From the NCBI RefSeq assembly GCF_031143425.1, contig NW_027150018.1, positions 1 through 64,000 on the forward strand: a stretch of 64,000 nucleotides of DNA, in the 5' to 3' direction. Position 1 is the stretch's first letter; each line of letters opens with the position of its first letter. Under the pieces are notes generated by a model, which saw only the letters and a program-made list of their open reading frames with translations, made no database searches and was not told the origin of the DNA. Source of the stretch: Pleurodeles waltl. Taxonomy: Eukaryota; Chordata; Amphibia; Caudata; Salamandridae. The translations under genes were made by a program, and so were the position numbers. Positions 24,201 to 36,888 of this stretch are shown here, one piece after another.

Positions 24201-24641
24201 GAAACCTACCAAACCTGTGCATTTCTGAAAACTAGAGACCTAGGGGAATCCAAGGAGGGGTGACTTGCGGGGCTCGGAGCAGGTTCTGTTACCCGGAATC
24301 CTTTGCAAACCTCACAATTTGGCTAAAAAAACACATGTTTCTCACATTTCTGTGGCAGAAAGTTCTGGAATCTGGGAGGAGCCACGAATTTCCATCCACC
24401 CAGCGTTCCCCCAAGTCTCCCGATAAAAATGATACCTCACTTGTGTGGGTGGGCCTAGCGCCCGCGACAGAAAACGCCCCAAAGCGCAACGTGGACACAT
24501 CCAAATTTTTGAAAGAAACAGAGTTGTTTTTTGCGAAGTGCCTACCTGTAGATTTTGGCCTCTAGCTTAGCCGGCACCTAGGGAAACCTACCAAACCTGT
24601 GCATTTCTGAAAACTAGAGACCTAGGGGAATCCAAGGAGGG
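21202..24641 (+). repeat. Higher-order block A-H ending in an I/L hybrid
   Basis: Monomers: A 21202, B 21583, C 21966, D 22349, E 22731, F 23113, G 23495, H 23878, I/L hybrid 24260. A to F belong to the second lineage seen at 18144. The hybrid starts as I (cggagcagg, acccggaatcc, gtttctcac, and G24375 in tctgggagg) and continues as L (G24386 in gccacgaatt, gggtgggcc, gagttgtttttt). The switch lies between 24376 and 24385. An I-to-L crossover would remove the rest of I, all of J and K, and the start of L in one step. Confidence 0.9.
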
Positions 24642-26553
24642 GTGACTTGCGGGGCTCGGACCAGGTTCTGTTACCCAGAATCCTTTGCAAACCTCAAAAT
24701 TTGGCTAAAAAAACACATGTTCCTCACATTTCTGTGGCAGAAAGTTTTGGAATCTGAGAGGAGCCACAAATTTTCTTCCACCCAGCGTTTCCCTAAGTCT
24801 CCCGATAAAAATGATACCTCACTTGTGTGGGTAGGCCTAGCGCCCGCCACAGGAGACGCCCCAAAGCGCAACGTGCACACATCCAAATTTTTGAAAGAAA
24901 ACAGAGGTGTTTTTTGCGAAGTGCCTACCTGTAGATTTTGGCCTCTAGCTCAGCCGGCACCTAGGGAATCCTACAAACCTGTGCATTTCTGAAAACTAGA
25001 GACCTAGGGGAATCCAAGGAGGGGTGACTTGCTGGGCTCGGACCAGGTTCTGTTACCCAGAATCCTTTGCAAACCTCAAAATTTGGCTAAAAAAACACAT
25101 GTTCCTCACATTTCTGTGGCAGAAAGTTCTGGAATCTGAGAGAAGCCACAAATTTCCTACCACCCAGCGTTCCTCTAAGTCTCACGATAAGAATGATACC
25201 TCACTTGTGTGGGTGGGCCTAGCGCCCGCGACAGAAAACGCCCCAAAGCGCAACGTGGACACATCCAAATTTTTGAAAGAAACAGAGTTGTTTTTTGCGA
25301 AGTGCCTACCTGTAGATTTTGGCCTCTAGCTCAGCCAACACCTAGGGAAACCTACCAAACCTGTGCATTTCTGAAAACTAGAGACCTAGGGGAATCCAAG
25401 GAGGGGTGACTTGCGGGGCTCGGACCAGGTTCTGTTACCCAGAATCCTTTGCAAACCTCAAAATTTGGCTAAAAAAACACATGTTCCTCACATTTCTGTG
25501 GCAGAAAGTTTTGGAATCTGAGAGGAGCCACAAATTTTCTTCCACCCAGCGTTTCCCTAAGTCTCCCGATAAAAATGATACCTCACTTGTGTGGGTAGGC
25601 CTAGCGCCCGCCACAGGAGACGCCCCAAAGCGCAACGTGCACACATCCAAATTTTTGAAAGAAAACAGAGGTGTTTTTTGCGAAGTGCCTACCTGTAGAT
25701 TTTGGCCTCTAGCTCAGCCGGCACCTAGGGAAACCTACCAAACCTGTGCATTTCTGAAAACTAGAGACCTAGGGGAATCCAAGGAGGGGTGACTTGCTGG
25801 GCTCGGACCAGGTTCTGTTACCCAGAATCCTTTGCAAACCTCAAAATTTGGCGAAAAAAACACATGTTCCTCACATTTCTGTGGCAGAAAGTTCTGGAAT
25901 CTGAGAGGAGCCACGAATTTCCATCCACCCAGCGTTCCCCCAAGTCTCCCGATAAAAATGATACCTCACTTGTGTGGGTGGGCCTAGCGCCCGCGACAGA
26001 AAACGCCCCAAAGCGCAACGTGGACACATCCAAATTTTTGAAAGAAACAGAGTTGTTTTTTGCGAAGTGCCTACCTGTAGATTTTGGCCTCTAGCTCAGC
26101 CAACACCTAGGGAAACCTACCAAACCTGTGCATTTCTGAAAACTATAGACCTAGGGGAATCCAAGGAGGGGTGACTTGCGGGGCTCGGACCAGGTTCTGT
26201 TACCCAGAATCCTTTGCAAACCTCAAAATTTGGCTAAAAAAACACATGTTCCTCACATTTCTGTGGCAGAAAGTTTTGGAATCTGAGAGGAGCCACAAAT
26301 TTTCTTCCACCCAGCGTTTCCCTAAGTCTCCCGATAAAAATGATACCTCACTTGTGTGGGTAGGCCTAGCGCCCGCCACAGGAGACGCCCCAAAGCGCAA
26401 CGTGCACACATCCAAATTTTTGAAAGAAAACAGAGGTGTTTTTTGCGAAGTGCCTACCTGTAGATTTTGGCCTCTAGCTCAGCCGGCACCTAGGGAAACC
26501 TACCAAACCTGTGCATTTCTGAAAACTAGAGACCTAGGGGAATCCAAGGAGTG
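24642..26553 (+). repeat. S / L-type alternating dimer block
   Basis: Order: S 24642, R/L hybrid 25024, S 25406, L-like 25789, S 26171, preceded by the I/L hybrid at 24260. S recurs every 764-765 bp, so this is a local dimer array of about three copies. The R/L hybrid has R bases up to G25191 (ataagaatg) and L bases from G25215 (gggtgggcc). The monomers at 25024 and 25789 share ccaacacc instead of ccggcacc (25337-25338 and 26102-26103). The one at 25789 has an O/R-like start (cttgctggg) and ggcgaaaaaaac. S at 24642 reads gggaatcctacaaacc. Confidence 0.88.
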
Positions 26554-29500
26554 GTGACTTGTGGGGTTCGGAACTGGTTCTGTTACCCAGAATCCTTTGC
26601 AAACCTGAAAATTTCGCTAAAAAACACATGTTCCTCACTTTTCTGTGGCAGAAAGTTCTGGAATCTGAGAGGAGCCATGAATTTCCATCCACCCAGCGTT
26701 CCCCCAAGTCTCCCGATAAAAATGATACCTCACTTGTGTGGGTAGGCCTAGCGCCCGCGACAGAAAACGCCCCAAAGCGCAACGTGGACACATCCAAATT
26801 TTTGAAAGAAACAGAGGTGTTTTTTGCGAAGTGCCTACCTGTAGATTTTGGCCTCTAGCTCAGCCGGCAACTAGGGAAACCTACCAAACCTGTGCATTTC
26901 TGAAAACTAGAGACCTAGGGGAATCCAAGGAGGGGTGACTTGCGGGGCTCGGACCAGGTTCTGTTACCCAGAATCCTTTGCAAACCTCAAAATTTGGCTA
27001 AAAAAACACATGTTCCTCACATTTTTGTGGCAGAAAGTTCTGGAATCTGAGAGAAGCCACAAATTTCCTTCCACCTAGCGTTCCTCCAATTCTCACGATA
27101 AGAATGATACCTCACTTGTGTGGGTAGGCCTAGCGCCCGTGACAGGAAACGCCCCAAAGCGCAACGTGGACACATCCACATTTTTGAAAGAAAACAGAGG
27201 TGTTTTTTGCGAAGTGCCTACCTGTAGATTTTGGCCTCTAGCTCAGCCGGCACCTAGGGAAACCTACCAAACCTGTGCATTTCTGAAAACTAGAGACCTA
27301 GGGGAATCCAAGGAGGGGTGACTTGAGGGGCTCGGACCAGGTTCTGTTACCCAGAATCCTTTGCAAACCTCAAAATTTGGCTAAAAAAACACATGTTCCT
27401 CAAATTTCTGTGGCAGAAAGTTCTGGAATCTGAGAGGAGCCACAAATTTCCTTCCATCCAGCGTTCCCCCAAGTCTCCCGATAAAAATGATACCTCACTT
27501 GTGTGGGTAGGCCTAGCGCCCGCGACAGGAAACGCCCCAAAGCGCAACGTGGACACATCCAAATTTTTGAAAGAAAACAGAGGTGTTTTTTGCGAAGTGC
27601 CTACCTGTAGATTTTGGCCTCTAGCTCAGCCGGCACCTAGGGAAACCTACCAAACCTGTGCATTTCTGAAAATTAGAGACCTAGGGGAATCCAAGGAGGG
27701 GTGACTTGCGGGGCTCGGACCTGGTTCTGTTACCTAGAATCCTTTGCAAACCTCAAACTTTGGCTAAAAAACACATGTTCCTCACATTTCTGTGGCAGAA
27801 AGTTTTGGAATCTGAGAGGAGCCACAAATTTCCTTCCACCCAGCGTTTCCCTAAGTCTCCCGATAAAAATGATACCTCACTTGTGTGGGTAGGCCTAGCG
27901 CCCGCGACAGGAAACGCCCCAAAGCGCAACATGGACACATCCAAATTTTTGAAAGAAAACAGAGGTGTTTTTTGCGAAGTGCCTACCTGTAGATTTTGGC
28001 CTCTAGGTCAGCCGGCACCTAGAGAAACCTACCAAACCTGTGCATTTCTGAAAACTAGAGTCCTAGGGGAATCCATGATGGGGTGACTTGCGAGGCTCGG
28101 ACCAGGTTCTGTTACCCAGAATCCTTTGCAAACCTCAAACTTTGGCTAAAAAACACATGTTCCTCACATTTCTGTGGCAGAAAGTTCTGGAATCTGACAG
28201 GAGCCACAAATTCCCTTCCACCCAGCGTTCCTCCAAGTCTCCCGATAAAAATTATACCTCACTTGTGTGGGTAGGCCTAGCGCCCGCGACAGGAAACGCC
28301 CCAAAGCGCAACGTGGACACATCCAAATTTTTGAAAGATAACAGAGGTGTTTTTTGCGAAGTGCCTACCTGTAGATTTTGGCCTCTAGCTCAGTCGGCAC
28401 CTAGGGAAACCTACCAAACCTGTGCATTTCTGAAAACTAGAGAACTAGGGGAATCCAAGGAGGGGTGATTTGCGGGGCTCTTACCAGGTTCTGTTACCCA
28501 GAATCCTTTGCAAACCTCAAAATTTGTCTAAAAAACACATGTTCCTCACATTTCTGTGGCAGGAAGTTCTGGAATCTGAGAGGAGCCACGAATTTCCATC
28601 CACCCAGCGTTCCCCCAAGTCTCCCGATAAAAATGATACCTCACTTGTGTGGGTAGGCCTAGCGCCCGCGACAGGAAACGCCCCAAAGCACAACGTGGAC
28701 ACATCCAAATTTTTGAAAGAAAACAGAGGTGTTTTTTGCGAAGTGCCTACCTGTAGATTTTGGCCTCTAGCTCAGCCGGCACCTAGGGAAACCTACCAAA
28801 CCTGTGCATTTCTGAAAACTAGAGACCTAGGGGAATCCAAGGAGGGGTGACTTGCGGGGCTCGGACTAGGTTCTGTTACCCAGAATCCTTTGAAAACCTC
28901 ACAATTTGGCGAAAAAAACACATGTTCCTCACATTTCTGTGGCAGAAAGTTTTGGAATCTGAGAGGAGCGACAAATTTCCTTCCACCCAGCGTTTCCCTA
29001 AGTCTCCCGATAAAAATGATACCTCACTTGTGTGGGTAGGCCTAGCGCCCGCGTCAGGAAACGCCCCAAAGCGCAACGTGGACACATCCAAATTTTTGAA
29101 AGAAAACAGAGGTGTTTTTTGTGATGTGCCTACCTGTAGATTTTGGCCTCTAGCTCAGCCGGCACTTAGGGAAACCTACCAAACCTGTGCATTTCTGAAA
29201 ACTAGAGACCTAGGGGAATCCAAGGAGGGGTGACTTGCGGGGCTTGGACCAGGTTCTGTTACCCAGAATCCTTTGCAAAGCTCAACATTTGGCTAAAAAA
29301 CACATGTTCCTCACATTTCTGTGGCAGAAAGTTCTGGAATCTGACAGGAGCCACAAATTCACTTCCACACAGCGTTCCTCCAAGTCTCCCGATAAAAATG
29401 ATACCACACTTGTGTGGGTAGGCCTAGCGCCCGCGACAGGAAACGCCCCAAAGCGCAACGTGGACACATCCAAATTTTTGAAAGAAAACAGAGGTGTTTT

Positions 29501-30760
29501 TTGCGAAGTGCCTACCTGTAGATTTTGGCCTCTAGCTCAGCCGGAACTTAGGGAAACCTACCAAACCTGTGCATTTCTGAAAACTAGAGACCTAGGGGAA
29601 TCTAAGGAGGGGTGACTTGCGGGGCTCGGAGCAGGTTCTGTTACCCGGAATCCTTTGCAAACCTCACAATTTGGCTAAAAAAACACATGTTTCTCACATT
29701 TCTGTGGCAGAAAGTTCTGGAATCTGGGAGGAGCCACAAATTCCCTTCCACCCAGCGTTCATCCAAGTCTCCCAATAAAAATGATACCTCACTTGTATGG
29801 GTAGGCCTAGCGCCCGTGACAGGAAACGCCCCAAAGCGCAACATGGACACATTCAAAATTTTTGAAAGAAAACAGAGGTGTTTTTTGCGAAGTGCCTACC
29901 TGTAGATTTTGGCCTCTAGCTCAGCCGGCACCTAGGGAAACCTACCAAACCTGTGCATTTCTGAAAACTAGAGACCTAGGGGAATCCAAGGAGGGGTGAC
30001 TTGCGGGGCTCGGACCAGGTTCTGTTACCCAGAATCCTTTGCAAACCTCAAAATTTGGCTAAAAAAACACATGTTCCTCACATTTCTGTGGCAGAAAGTT
30101 TTGGAATCTGAGAGGAGCCACAAATTTCCTTCCACCCAGCGTTTCCCTAAGTGTCCCGACAAAAATGATACCTCACTTGTGTGGGTAGGCCTAGCGCCTG
30201 CGTCAGGAAACGCCCCAAAGCGCAACGTGGACACATCCAAATTTTTGAAAGAAAACAGAGGTGTTTTTTGTGGTGTGCCTACCTGTAGATTTTGGCCTCT
30301 AGCTCAGCCGGCACTTAGGGAAACCTACCAAACCTGTGCATTTCTGAAAACTAGAGACCTAGGGGAATCCAAGGAGGGGTGACTTGCGGGGCTTGGACCA
30401 GGTTCTGTTACCCAGAATCCTTTGCAAACCTCAAAATTTGGCTAAAAAACACATGTTCCTCACATTTCTGTGGCAGAAAGTTCTGGAATCTGGGAGGAGC
30501 CACAAATACCCTTCCACCAAGCGTTCCTCCAAGTCTCCCAATAAAAATGATACCTCACTTGTGTGGGTAGGCCTAGCGCCCGCGACAGGAAACTCCCCAA
30601 AGCGCAACGTGGACACATCCAAATTTTTGAAAGAAAACAGAGGTGTTTTTTGCGAAGTGCCTACCTGTAGATTTTGGCCTCTAGCTCAGCCGGCACCTAG
30701 GGAAACCTACCAAACCTGTGCATTTCTGAAAACTAGAGACCTAGGGGAATCCAAGGAGGG
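26554..30760 (+). repeat. Complete A-K 11-mer, copy 2
   Basis: Monomers: A 26554, B 26935, C 27318, D 27701, E 28083, F 28465, G 28847, H 29230, I 29612, J 29996, K 30379. This is the cleanest complete example of the 11-subtype order, 4207 bp long. It aligns with 154-1300 at an offset of 26400 and with 2448-5507 at an offset of 25253. Substitutions relative to copy 1 that I found include C27087/G687, A27403/C1003, T27722/A2469, A28893/C3640 and T30594/A5341. Confidence 0.94.
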
Positions 30761-33441
30761 GTGACTTGTGGGGCTCGGAACAGGTTCTGTTACCCAGAAT
30801 CCTTTGCAAACCTCAAAATTTGGCTAAAAAAACACATGTTCCTCACTTTTCTGTGGCAGAAAGTTCTGGAATCTGAGAGGAGCCACGAATTTCCATCCAC
30901 CCAGCGTTCCCCCAAGTCTCCCGATAAAAATGATACCTCACTTGTGTGGGTGGGCCTAGCGCCCGCGACAGAAAACGCCCCAAAGCGCAACGTGGACACA
31001 TCCAAATTTTTGAAAGAAACAGAGTTGTTTTTTGCGAAGTGCCTACCTGTAGATTTTGGCCTCTAGCTCAGCCGGCACCTAGGGAAACCTACCAAACCTG
31101 TGCATTTCTGAAAACTAGAGACCTAGGGGAATCCAAGGAGGGGTGACTTGCGGGGCTCGGACCAGGTTCTGTTACCCAGAATCCTTTGCAAACCTCAAAA
31201 TTTGGCTAAAAAAACACATGTTCCTCACATTTCTGTTGCAGAAAGTTTTGGAATCTGAGAGGAGCCACACATTTTTTTCCACCCAGCGTTTCCCTAAGTC
31301 TCCCGATAAAAATGATACCTCACTTGTGTGGGTAGGCCTAGCGCCCGCGACAGGAAACGCCCCAAAGCGCAACGTGGCCACATCCAAATTTTTGAAAGAA
31401 AACAGAGGTGTTTTTTGCGAAGTGCCTACCTGTAGATTTTGGCCTCTAGCTCAGCCGGCACCTAGGGAAACCTACCAAACCTGTGCATTTCTGAAAACTA
31501 GAGACCTAGGGGAATCCAAGGAGTGGTGACTTGTTGGGTTCGGAACAGGTTCTGTTACCCAGAATCCTTTGCAAACCTCAAAATTTGGCTAAAAAAACAC
31601 ATGTTCCTCACTTTTCTGTGGCAGAAAGTTCTGGAATCAGAGAGGAGCCACGAATTTCCATCCACCCAGCGTTCCCCCAAGTCTCCCGATAAAAATGATA
31701 CCTCACTTGTGTGGGTAGGCCTAGCGCCCGTGACAGAAAACGCCCCAAAGCGCAACGTGGACACATCCAAATTTTTGAAAGAAACAGAGGTGTTTTTTTG
31801 CGAAGTGCCTACCTGTAGATTTTGGCCTCTAGCTCAGCCGGCACCTAGGGAAACCTACCAAACCTGTGCATTTCTGAAAACTAGAGACCTAGGGGAATCC
31901 AAGGAGGGGTGACTTGCGGGGCTCGGACCAGGTTCTGTTACCCAGAATCCTTTGCAAACCTCAAAATTTGGCTAAAAAAACACATGTTCCTCACATTTCT
32001 GTTGCAGAAAGTTTTGGAATCTGAGAGGAGCCACACATTTTTTTCCACCCAGCGTTTCCCTAAGTCTCCCGATAAAAATGATACCTCACTTGTGTGGGTA
32101 GGCCTAGCGCCCGCGACAGGAAACGCCCCAAAGCGCAACGTGGCCACATCCAAATTTTTGAAAGAAAACAGAGGTGTTTTTTGCGAAGTGCCTACCTGTA
32201 GATTTTGGCCTCTAGCTCAGCCGGCACCTAGGGAAACCTACCAAACCTGTGCATTTCTGAAAACTAGAGACCTAGGGGAATCCAAGGAGTGGTGACTTGT
32301 GGGGTTCGGAACAGGTTCTGTTACCCAGAATCCTTTGCAAACCTCAAAATTTGGCTAAAAAAACACATGTTCCTCACTTTTCTGTGGCAGAAAGTTCTGG
32401 AATCTGAGAGGAGCCACGAATTTCCATCCACCAAGCGTTCCCCGAAGTCTCCCGATAAAAATGATACCTCACTTGTGTGGGTAGGCCTAGCGCCCGTGAC
32501 AGAAAACGCCCCAAAGCGCAACGTGGACACATCCAAATTTTTGAAAGAAAACAGAGGTGTTTTTTGCGAAGTGCCTACCTGTAGATTTTGGCCTCTAGCT
32601 CAGCCGGCACCTAGGGAAACCTACCAAACCTGTGCATTTCTGAAAACTAGAGACCTAGGGGAATCCAAGGAGGGGTGACTTGTGGGGCTCGGACCAGGTT
32701 CTGTTACCCAGAATCCTTTGCGAACCTCAAAATTTGGCTAAAAAAACACATGTTCCTCACATTTCTGTGGCAGAAAGTTCTGGAATCTGAGAGGAGCCAC
32801 AAATTTCCTTCCATCCAGCGTTCCCCCAAGTCTCCCGATAAAAATGATACCTCACTTGTGTGGGTAGGCCTACCGCCCGCGACAGGAAACGCCCCAAAGC
32901 GCAACGTTGACACATCCAAATTTTTGAAAGAAAACAGAGGTGTTTTTTGCGAAGTGCCTACCTGTAGATTTTGGCCTCTAGCTCAGCCGGCACCTAGGGA
33001 AACCTACCAAACCTGTGCATTTCTGAAAACTAGAGACCTAGGGGAATCCAAGGAGGGGTGACTTGCTGGGCTCGGACCAGGTTCTATTACCCAGAATCCT
33101 TTGCAAACCTCAAAATTTGGCTAAAAAAACACATGTTCCTCACATTTCTGTGGCAGAAAGTTCTAGAATCTGAGAGAAGCCACAAATTTCCTACCACCCA
33201 GCGTTCCTCCAAGTCTCACGATAAGAATGATACCTCACTTGTGTGGGTAGGCCTAGCGCCCGTGACAGGAAACGCCCCAAAGCGCAACTTGGACACATCC
33301 AAATTTTTGAAAGAAAACAGAGGTGTTTTTTTGCGAAGTGCCTACCTGTAGATTTTGGCCTCTAGCTCAGCCGGCACCTAGGGAAACCTACCACACCTGT
33401 GCATTTCTGAAAACTAGAGACCTAGGGGAATGCAAGGAGGG
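30761..33441 (+). repeat. L-R unit, 7 monomers, duplicate of 5508-8188
   Basis: Monomers: L 30761, M 31143, N 31526, M 31909, N 32292, Q 32675, R 33058, in the same order as 5508-8188 at an offset of 25253 bp. Shared private variants confirm the relationship: gttgggttcgg in the first N, ccccgaagtc in the second N, gcctaccgcccg in Q and tctaga in R. Confidence 0.93.
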
Positions 33442-36400
33442 GTGACTTGTGGGGCTCGGAACAGGTTCTGTTACCCAGAATCCTTTGCAAACCTCAAAAT
33501 TTGGCTAAAAAAAAACATGTTCCTCACTTTTCTGTGGCAGAAAGTTCTGGAATCTGAGAGGAGCCACGAATTTCCATCCACCCAGCGTTCCCCCAAGTCT
33601 CCCGATAAAAATGATACCTCACTTGTGTGGGTGGGCCTAGCGCCCGCGACAGAAAACGCCCCAAAGCGCAACTTGGACACATCCAAATTTTTGAAAGAAA
33701 CAGAGTTGTTTTTTGCGAAGTGCCTACCTGTAGATTTTGGCCTCTAGCTCAGCCGGCACCTAGGGAAACCTACCAAACCTGTGCATTTCTGAAAACTAGA
33801 GACCTAGGGGAATCCAAGGAGGGGTGACTTGCGGGGCTCGGACCAGGTTCTGTTACCCAGAATCCTTTGCAAACCTCAAAATGTGGCTAAAAAAACACAT
33901 GTCCCTCACATTTCTGTTGCAGAAAGTTTTGGAATCTGAGAGGAGCCACACATTTTTTTCCACCCAGCGTTTCCCTAAGTCTCCCTATAAAAATGATACC
34001 TCACTTGTGTGGGTAGGCCTAGCGCCCGCGACAGGAAACGCCCCAAAGCGCAACGTGGCCACATCCAAATTTTTGAAAGAAAACAAAGGTGTTTTTTGCG
34101 AAGTGCCTACCTGTAGATTTTGGCCTCTAGCTCAGCCGGCACCTAGGGAAACCTACCAAACCTGTGCATTTCTGAAAACTAGAGACCTAGGGGAATCCAA
34201 GGAGTGGTGACTTGTGGGGTTCGGAACAGGTTCTGTTACCCAGAATCCTTTGCAAACCTCAAAATTTGGCTAAAAAAACACATGTTCCTCACTTTTCTGT
34301 GGCAGAAAGTTCTGGAATCTGAGAGGAGCCACGAATTTCCATCCACCCAGCGTTCCCCCAAGTCTCCCGATAAAAATGATACCTCACTTGTGTGGGTAGG
34401 CCTAGCGCCCGTGACAGAAAACGCCCCAAAGCGCAACGTGGACACATCCAAATTTTTGAAAGAAACAGAGGTGTTTTTTTGCGAAGTGCCTACCTGTAGA
34501 TTTTGGCCTCTAGCTCAGCCGGCACCTAGGGAAACCTACCAAACCTGTGCATTTCTGAAAACTAGAGACCTAGGGGAATCCAAGGAGGGGTGACTTGCTG
34601 GGCTCGGACCAGGTTCTGTTACCCAGAATCCTTTGCAAACCTCAAAATTTGGCTAAAAAAACACATGTTCCTCACATTTCTGTGGCAGAAAGTTCTGGAA
34701 TCTGAGAGAAGCCACAAATTTCCTTCCACCCAGCGTTCCTCCAATTCTCACGATAAGAATGATACCTCACTTGTGTGGGTAGGCCTAGCGCCCGCGACAG
34801 GAAACGCCCCAAAGCGCAACGTGGCCACATCCAAATTTTTGAAAGAAAACAGAGGTGTTTTTTGCGAAGTGCCTACCTGTAGATTTTGGCCTCTAGCTCA
34901 GCCGGCACCTAGGGAAACCTACCAAACCTGTGCATTTCTGAAAACTAGAGACCTAGGGGAATCCAAGGAGTGGTGACTTGTGGGGTTCGGAACAGGTTCT
35001 GTTACCCAGAATCCTTTGCAAACCTCAAAATTTGGCTAAAAAAACACATGTTCCTCACTTTTCTGTGGCAGAAAGTTCTGGAATCTGAGAGGAGCCACGA
35101 ATTTCCATCCACCCAGCGTTCCCCCAAGTCTCCCGATAAAAATGATACCTCACTTGTGTGGGTAGGCCTAGCGCCCGTGACAGAAAACGCCCCAAAGCGC
35201 AACGTGGACACATCCAAATTTTTGAAAGAAACAGAGGTGTTTTTTTGCGAAGTGCCTACCTGTAGATTTTGGCCTCTAGCTCAGCCGGCACCTAGGGAAA
35301 CCTACCAAACCTGTGCATTTCTGAAAACTAGAGACCTAGGGGAATCCAAGGAGGGGTGACTTGCTGGGCTCGGACCTGGTTCTGTTACCCAGAATCCTTT
35401 GCAAACCTCAAAATTTGGCTAAAAAAACACATGTTCCTCACATTTCTGTGGCAGAAAGTTCTGGAATCTGAGAGAAGCCACAAATTTCCTTCCACCCAGC
35501 GTTCCTCCAATTCTCACGATAAGAATGATACCTCACTTGTGTGGGTAGGCCTAGCGCCCGCGACAGGAAACGCCCCAAAGCGCAAAGTGGACACATCCAC
35601 ATTTTTGAAAGAAAACAGAGGTGTTTTTTGCGAAGTGCCTACCTGTAGATTTTGGCCTCTAGCTCAGCCGGCACCTAGGGAAACCTACCAAACCTGTGCA
35701 TTTCTGAAAACTAGAGACCTAGGGGAATCCAAGGAGGGGTGACTTGTGGGGCTCGGACCAGGTTCTGTTACCCAGAATCCTTTGCGAACCTCAAAATTTG
35801 GCTAAAAAAACACATGTTCCTCACATTTCTGTGGCAGAAAGTTCTGGAATCTGAGAGAAGCCACAAATTTCCTTCCACCCAGCGTTCCTGCAATTCTCAC
35901 GATAAGAATGATACCTCACTTGTGTGGGTATGCCTAGCGCCCGCGACAGGAAACGCCCCAAAGCGCAAAGTGGACACATCCACATTTTTGAATGAAAACA
36001 GAGGTGTTTTTTGCGAAGTGCCTACCTGTAGATTTTGGCCTCTAGCTCAGCCGGCACCTAGGGAAACCTACCAAACCTGTGCATTTCTGAAAACTAGAGA
36101 CCTAGGGGAATCCAAGGAGGGGTGACTTGCGGGGCTCGGACCAGGTTCTGTTACCCAGAATCCTTTGCAAACCTCAAAATTTGGCTAAAAAAACACATGT
36201 TCCTCACATTTCTGTGGCAGAAAGTTCTGGAATCTGAGAGGAGCCACAAATTTCCTTCCATCCAGCGTTCCCCCAAGTCTCCCGATAAAAATGATACCTC
36301 ACTTGTGTGGGTAGGCCTAGCGCCCGCGACAGGAAACGCCCCAAAGCGCAACGTTGACACATCCAAATTTTTGAAAGAAAACAGAGGTGTTTTTTGCGAA

Positions 36401-36888
36401 GTGCCTACCTGTAGATTTTGGCCTCTAGCTCAGCCGGCACCTAGGGAAACCTACCAAACCTGTGCATTTCTGAAAACTAGAGACCTAGGGGAATCCAAGG
36501 AGGGGTGACTTGCTGGGCTCGGACCAGGTTCTATTACCCAGAATCCTTTGCAAACCTCAAAATTTGGCTAAAAAAACACATGTTCCTCACATTTCTGTGG
36601 CAGAAAGTTCTGGAATCTGAGAGAAGCCACAAATTTCCTACCACCCAGCGTTCCTCCAAGTCTCACGATAAGAATGATACCTCACTTGTGTGGGTAGGCC
36701 TAGCGCCCGTGACAGGAAACGCCCCAAAGCGCAACTTGGACACATCCAAATTTTTGAAAGAAAACAGAGGTGTTTTTTTGCGAAGTGCCTACCTGTAGAT
36801 TTTGGCCTCTAGCTCAGCCGGCACCTAGGGAAACCTACCACACCTGTGCATTTCTGAAAACTAGAGACCTAGGGGAATCCAAGGAGGG
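33442..36888 (+). repeat. L-R unit, 9 monomers (L M N O' N O P Q R)
   Basis: Monomers: L 33442, M 33824, N 34207, O' 34590, N 34973, O 35356, P 35739, Q 36122, R 36505. O' has an O left part (ccaattctcacg) and an M right part (gtggccac, ending ggagtgg). The first three monomers match 8189-9336 at an offset of 25253 bp, with differences at C33622/G8369, A34086/G8833 and T34320/A9067. At 34590 the copies part: M follows at 9337, O' follows here. The large duplication therefore ends at about 34589. Confidence 0.91.
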
